Below are positions 61,382 to 64,000 of a DNA stretch of 64,000 bases, piece after piece. Source of the stretch: JADJSS01 sp046329815. Its GTDB lineage: Bacteria > Bacteroidota > Bacteroidia > Chitinophagales > JADIYW01. Position 1 is the first letter of the stretch, and each line of letters opens with the position of its first letter. The position numbers and the translations under genes are program-made. The DNA is taken from assembly GCA_046329815.1 (NCBI GenBank), contig JAXLTY010000001.1, forward strand, positions 186,001 through 250,000, given 5' to 3'. The notes under the pieces are model-generated. The model had not been told where the DNA came from. It saw nothing but the letters and a program-made list of their open reading frames with translations, and ran no database searches.

Positions 61382-64000
61382 ATGCAAAAGCTATCCAGAT
61401 TATTATTTCTTGCTATTGTTGCAATTCAATTCGGTTGCAGCCATAAATCTACCAAAACCGTTACAGCAACTGATACGCAAAATACAGCAGTAGAACCTGC
61501 GCCATCTGAACCGCCAGTGACAACAACACCGGCAACACCGACAAAACCGGCTGCTCCATCCGCTGCTCCGGTAGAAACGGAAAAAGTAAATGATATTGCT
61601 ACTGCATTACTTAATAATCAGCCATTGCCGTTAAATCCCGATGTACGCACCGGAACCTTACCAAATGGTTTAAAATATTATGTTCAGAAAAACAGTAAAC
61701 CGGAAAACCGTGTTGAATTACGATTAGCGGTAAACGCAGGTTCTAACCAGGAAGACGCGACACAAAAAGGATTGGCACATTTTGTAGAGCATATGGCATT
61801 TAATGGCAGCAAGCATTTTTCTAAAAATGAACTGGTAAATTATTTAGAAAGTATAGGAACAAAATTTGGTCCGCACTTAAACGCATACACCAGCTTCGAT
61901 GAAACCGTTTATATGCTGCAAATTCCAACGGATAAAAAAGAAATACTGGACAAAGGTTTGACTGTCTTAGAAGATTGGGCTGGTGGCTTATCATTTGAAC
62001 CGGCAGAAATTGACAAAGAACGCGGTGTCGTAGTTTCCGAATGGCGCAGCGGACAAGGTGCAGGCATGCGCCTGATGAATAAGTATTTACCTACATTGTA
62101 TTATAAATCACGCTATGCAGAACGCTTGCCTATCGGTGACACGGCTATCCTGATGCGAGCGCCTTACGAACGTTTATCTACTTTTTATAAAGACTGGTAT
62201 CGTCCTGATTTGATGGCTGTTGTTATTGTTGGTGATATTGATGCAGAAATGATGGAAAAAGAAATCAAGATACGTTTCGGCGCATTGAAAAATCCTACCA
62301 TAGAAAAGAAAAAAGAAGTGTATGATCTGCCAAAACATAAAGAAACATTGGTATCTATCTGCACCGATCCGGAAGCCACTTACTCAAGAGCAATGATCAT
62401 GTATAAACATCCGGCAATAAACGGCAACTCAGCAGATGGTTATAAAAGTTATTTAGCGAATGCCTTATTTAATGGTATGCTGAATAATCGCTTGCAGGAA
62501 ATTATTCAAAAACCGAATCCGCCGTTCTTCGCTGCATACTCAGGTTATGAGCGCGAAACTCGCAATAACGATGCCTATAGTTTAACCGGAATTATTAAAA
62601 GCGGACAAACCGTAAAAGGATTAGAAACATTGCTGGCAGAAAATGAAAGAGTAAAAAGATTTGGATTTACACAAACAGAATTAGACCGTCAGAAAATCGA
62701 TTTATTAACCGGAATTGAAAATGCAGCAAAAGAAAAAGACAAAACAGAATCAGCTTCTTTTGTCAGAGAATATGTTTCCAATTTCTTAGAAAATGAACCG
62801 GCACCAGGCATCGAAGCTGAATTTAAACTGGCAAAACTATTGTTACCTGCTATTACTTTAAATGATATCAATGCATTGGCAACAAAATATATAACAGATG
62901 ACAACTGCGTAATTGTATTAACAGCACCGGAAAGTGAGAAGAAGTTTTTGCCTTGGGAAAATGATATTAAAGAACTGGCTGTGAAAGCAAAAACCAAAGA
63001 CTTAAAACCGTACGTTGATGTTGTTGTGAGTGAGCCATTGCTACCACAATTACCGAAATCATCGCCTATAGTAAAAGAAACAAAAAATGACAAATACAAT
63101 ATCACTACGTTAGAATTAAAAAATGGTGTACGCGTTATTTTAAAACCAACGAATTTCAAAAACGATGAAATCTTAATGACAGCTTATAGTCCAGGTGGTT
63201 CCAACTTATACAGCGATGAAGATTTTATGAGTGCTGATTATTCTAACGCAATTGTTGCTGAAAGCGGTGTTTCTACTTTTGACAAACTGACTTTAGAAAA
63301 AATGCTGACCGGAAAAACGGTGAACGTATATCCATATGTTGGTGAAATGACCGATGGATTCGAAGGTAATTGCGTACCGAATGATCTGGAAGTGATGCTG
63401 CAGTTGGTTTATTTATATGCTACACAACCACGAAAATCAAAAGAAGATTTTAATACGTTTATGGAAAAACAAAAAGCATCAGTAGAATTGCAATTAAGCA
63501 ATCCTGGTTCATTCTTTGCGAATAAATTCCAGAATCTGATTTACAATAAAAACATTCGTCGCGGCATTACAACCGTAGAAAAACTGGATAAAGTTGATTT
63601 TGACAAAGCGATGAAAATTTACAACGAACGTTTTTCCAATGCATCTGATTTTACTTTTATTTTTGTAGGTAATTTAGATGTAGAAAAAATAAAACCGATG
63701 CTGGAAGCTTATCTTGGCGGTTTACCATCAAATGGAACAAAAGAAACCTGGAAAGATGCAGGTATCACTAAGAAAGATGGCAATGTAGTTTCAAAAGTGG
63801 AAATGGGAAAAACACCGAAAGATTTGGTTGGCATTCATTTTCATGGCGATGCAAAATGGAACGATGAAGACAATTACATTTTTAATTCGATGGTAAAAGT
63901 ATTGAGTATTCAGTTGCGCGAAGCTATGCGTGAAGATAAAGGCGGTGTCTATGGCGTTGGTGTGAATGGCGCTTTTGTACAACGACCGAAAAATGAGTAT
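61382..64000 (+). CDS. M16 family zinc peptidase, lipoprotein (5' part; runs off the window)
   Basis: 873 codons are visible without a stop, out of ~940 expected. The N-terminus has a lipobox (AIVAIQFGC19S) and a Pro/Thr-rich linker (~30-65). The first M16 domain carries HFVEH (133-137), the inverted zinc motif HxxEH, with the downstream Glu in VVVSEWRSG. A second, inactive-type M16 domain starts near residue 580 (ELKNGVRVILKP). It is a PqqL-like envelope protease that degrades peptides. The gene is cut by position 64000. Confidence 0.93.
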   Translation, partial: MQKLSRLLFLAIVAIQFGCSHKSTKTVTATDTQNTAVEPAPSEPPVTTTPATPTKPAAPSAAPVETEKVNDIATALLNNQPLPLNPDVRTGTLPNGLKYYVQKNSKPENRVELRLAVNAGSNQEDATQKGLAHFVEHMAFNGSKHFSKNELVNYLESIGTKFGPHLNAYTSFDETVYMLQIPTDKKEILDKGLTVLEDWAGGLSFEPAEIDKERGVVVSEWRSGQGAGMRLMNKYLPTLYYKSRYAERLPIGDTAILMRAPYERLSTFYKDWYRPDLMAVVIVGDIDAEMMEKEIKIRFGALKNPTIEKKKEVYDLPKHKETLVSICTDPEATYSRAMIMYKHPAINGNSADGYKSYLANALFNGMLNNRLQEIIQKPNPPFFAAYSGYERETRNNDAYSLTGIIKSGQTVKGLETLLAENERVKRFGFTQTELDRQKIDLLTGIENAAKEKDKTESASFVREYVSNFLENEPAPGIEAEFKLAKLLLPAITLNDINALATKYITDDNCVIVLTAPESEKKFLPWENDIKELAVKAKTKDLKPYVDVVVSEPLLPQLPKSSPIVKETKNDKYNITTLELKNGVRVILKPTNFKNDEILMTAYSPGGSNLYSDEDFMSADYSNAIVAESGVSTFDKLTLEKMLTGKTVNVYPYVGEMTDGFEGNCVPNDLEVMLQLVYLYATQPRKSKEDFNTFMEKQKASVELQLSNPGSFFANKFQNLIYNKNIRRGITTVEKLDKVDFDKAMKIYNERFSNASDFTFIFVGNLDVEKIKPMLEAYLGGLPSNGTKETWKDAGITKKDGNVVSKVEMGKTPKDLVGIHFHGDAKWNDEDNYIFNSMVKVLSIQLREAMREDKGGVYGVGVNGAFVQRPKNEY

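Overview
The window looks like chromosomal DNA of a low-GC member of the Bacteroidota. The giant surface protein ends in a gliding-motility-associated (type B) type IX secretion sorting domain, and a secreted esterase ends in a type A sorting domain. DUF1573, WG-repeat and CarboxypepD_reg proteins are present. No clear Shine-Dalgarno sequences were seen, and several promoters fit the TTG / TAnnTTTG pattern of this phylum. I cannot name the species. No rRNA, tRNA, CRISPR array or prophage was recognised.

Layout. 1-9.4 kb: the end of an unknown gene, then a ~3,100-residue adhesin-like protein carrying 35 perfect-length 51-residue repeats. 9.5-16 kb: urocanase, a MORN-type secreted protein, a YdcZ-type transporter with a small KOW protein, a T9SS esterase and threonine synthase. 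16-23.6 kb: an MpaB-type oxygenase convergent with a DUF3556-like membrane protein, three secreted or membrane hypotheticals, and Tex. 23.7-27.8 kb: SUFU-like protein with RNA 2'-phosphotransferase, polysaccharide deacetylase, GNAT, and a divergent HxlR regulator/NmrA reductase pair with palindromic operators. 27.9-37.4 kb: fatty-acid beta-oxidation (FadB/J-type enzyme, thiolase, acyl-CoA dehydrogenase, ACAD-associated phosphotransferase). A WG-repeat gene and a REP-associated tyrosine transposase (RAYT) sit between the thiolase and the FadB/J gene. 37.5-42 kb: hydrolase, PurT, berberine-bridge-type oxidase and a CarboxypepD_reg protein. 43.2-45.9 kb: metY-metX with a cysteine-codon leader peptide and attenuator. 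46.3-53.7 kb: HD phosphohydrolase, M20 dipeptidase, peptide deformylase, RuvX, UbiA prenyltransferase, DUF1573 lipoprotein and a PolX/PHP protein with a degenerate polymerase palm. 53.7-64 kb: penicillin acylase family protein, small proteins, SnoaL-like protein, MaoC dehydratase, MFS transporter and an M16 lipoprotein peptidase cut by the window end.

The most notable non-genic content is the following. (a) A complete attenuator for metY: a 13-residue leader peptide with five consecutive Cys codons, followed by mutually exclusive antiterminator and terminator hairpins. (b) Three REPIN-like inverted pairs of a GCAGAGTC palindrome, each with the same 87-bp internal spacing, lying in frame inside the 3' end of the RAYT gene and translated as its tail. 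(c) Three separate intergenic arrays of degenerate tandem repeats that share an exact 21-bp period (two helical turns) but have different consensus sequences. (d) Several other palindrome families (GGTTGGTG REPINs, ATTGCGAGG elements, a ~280-bp nested inverted repeat).
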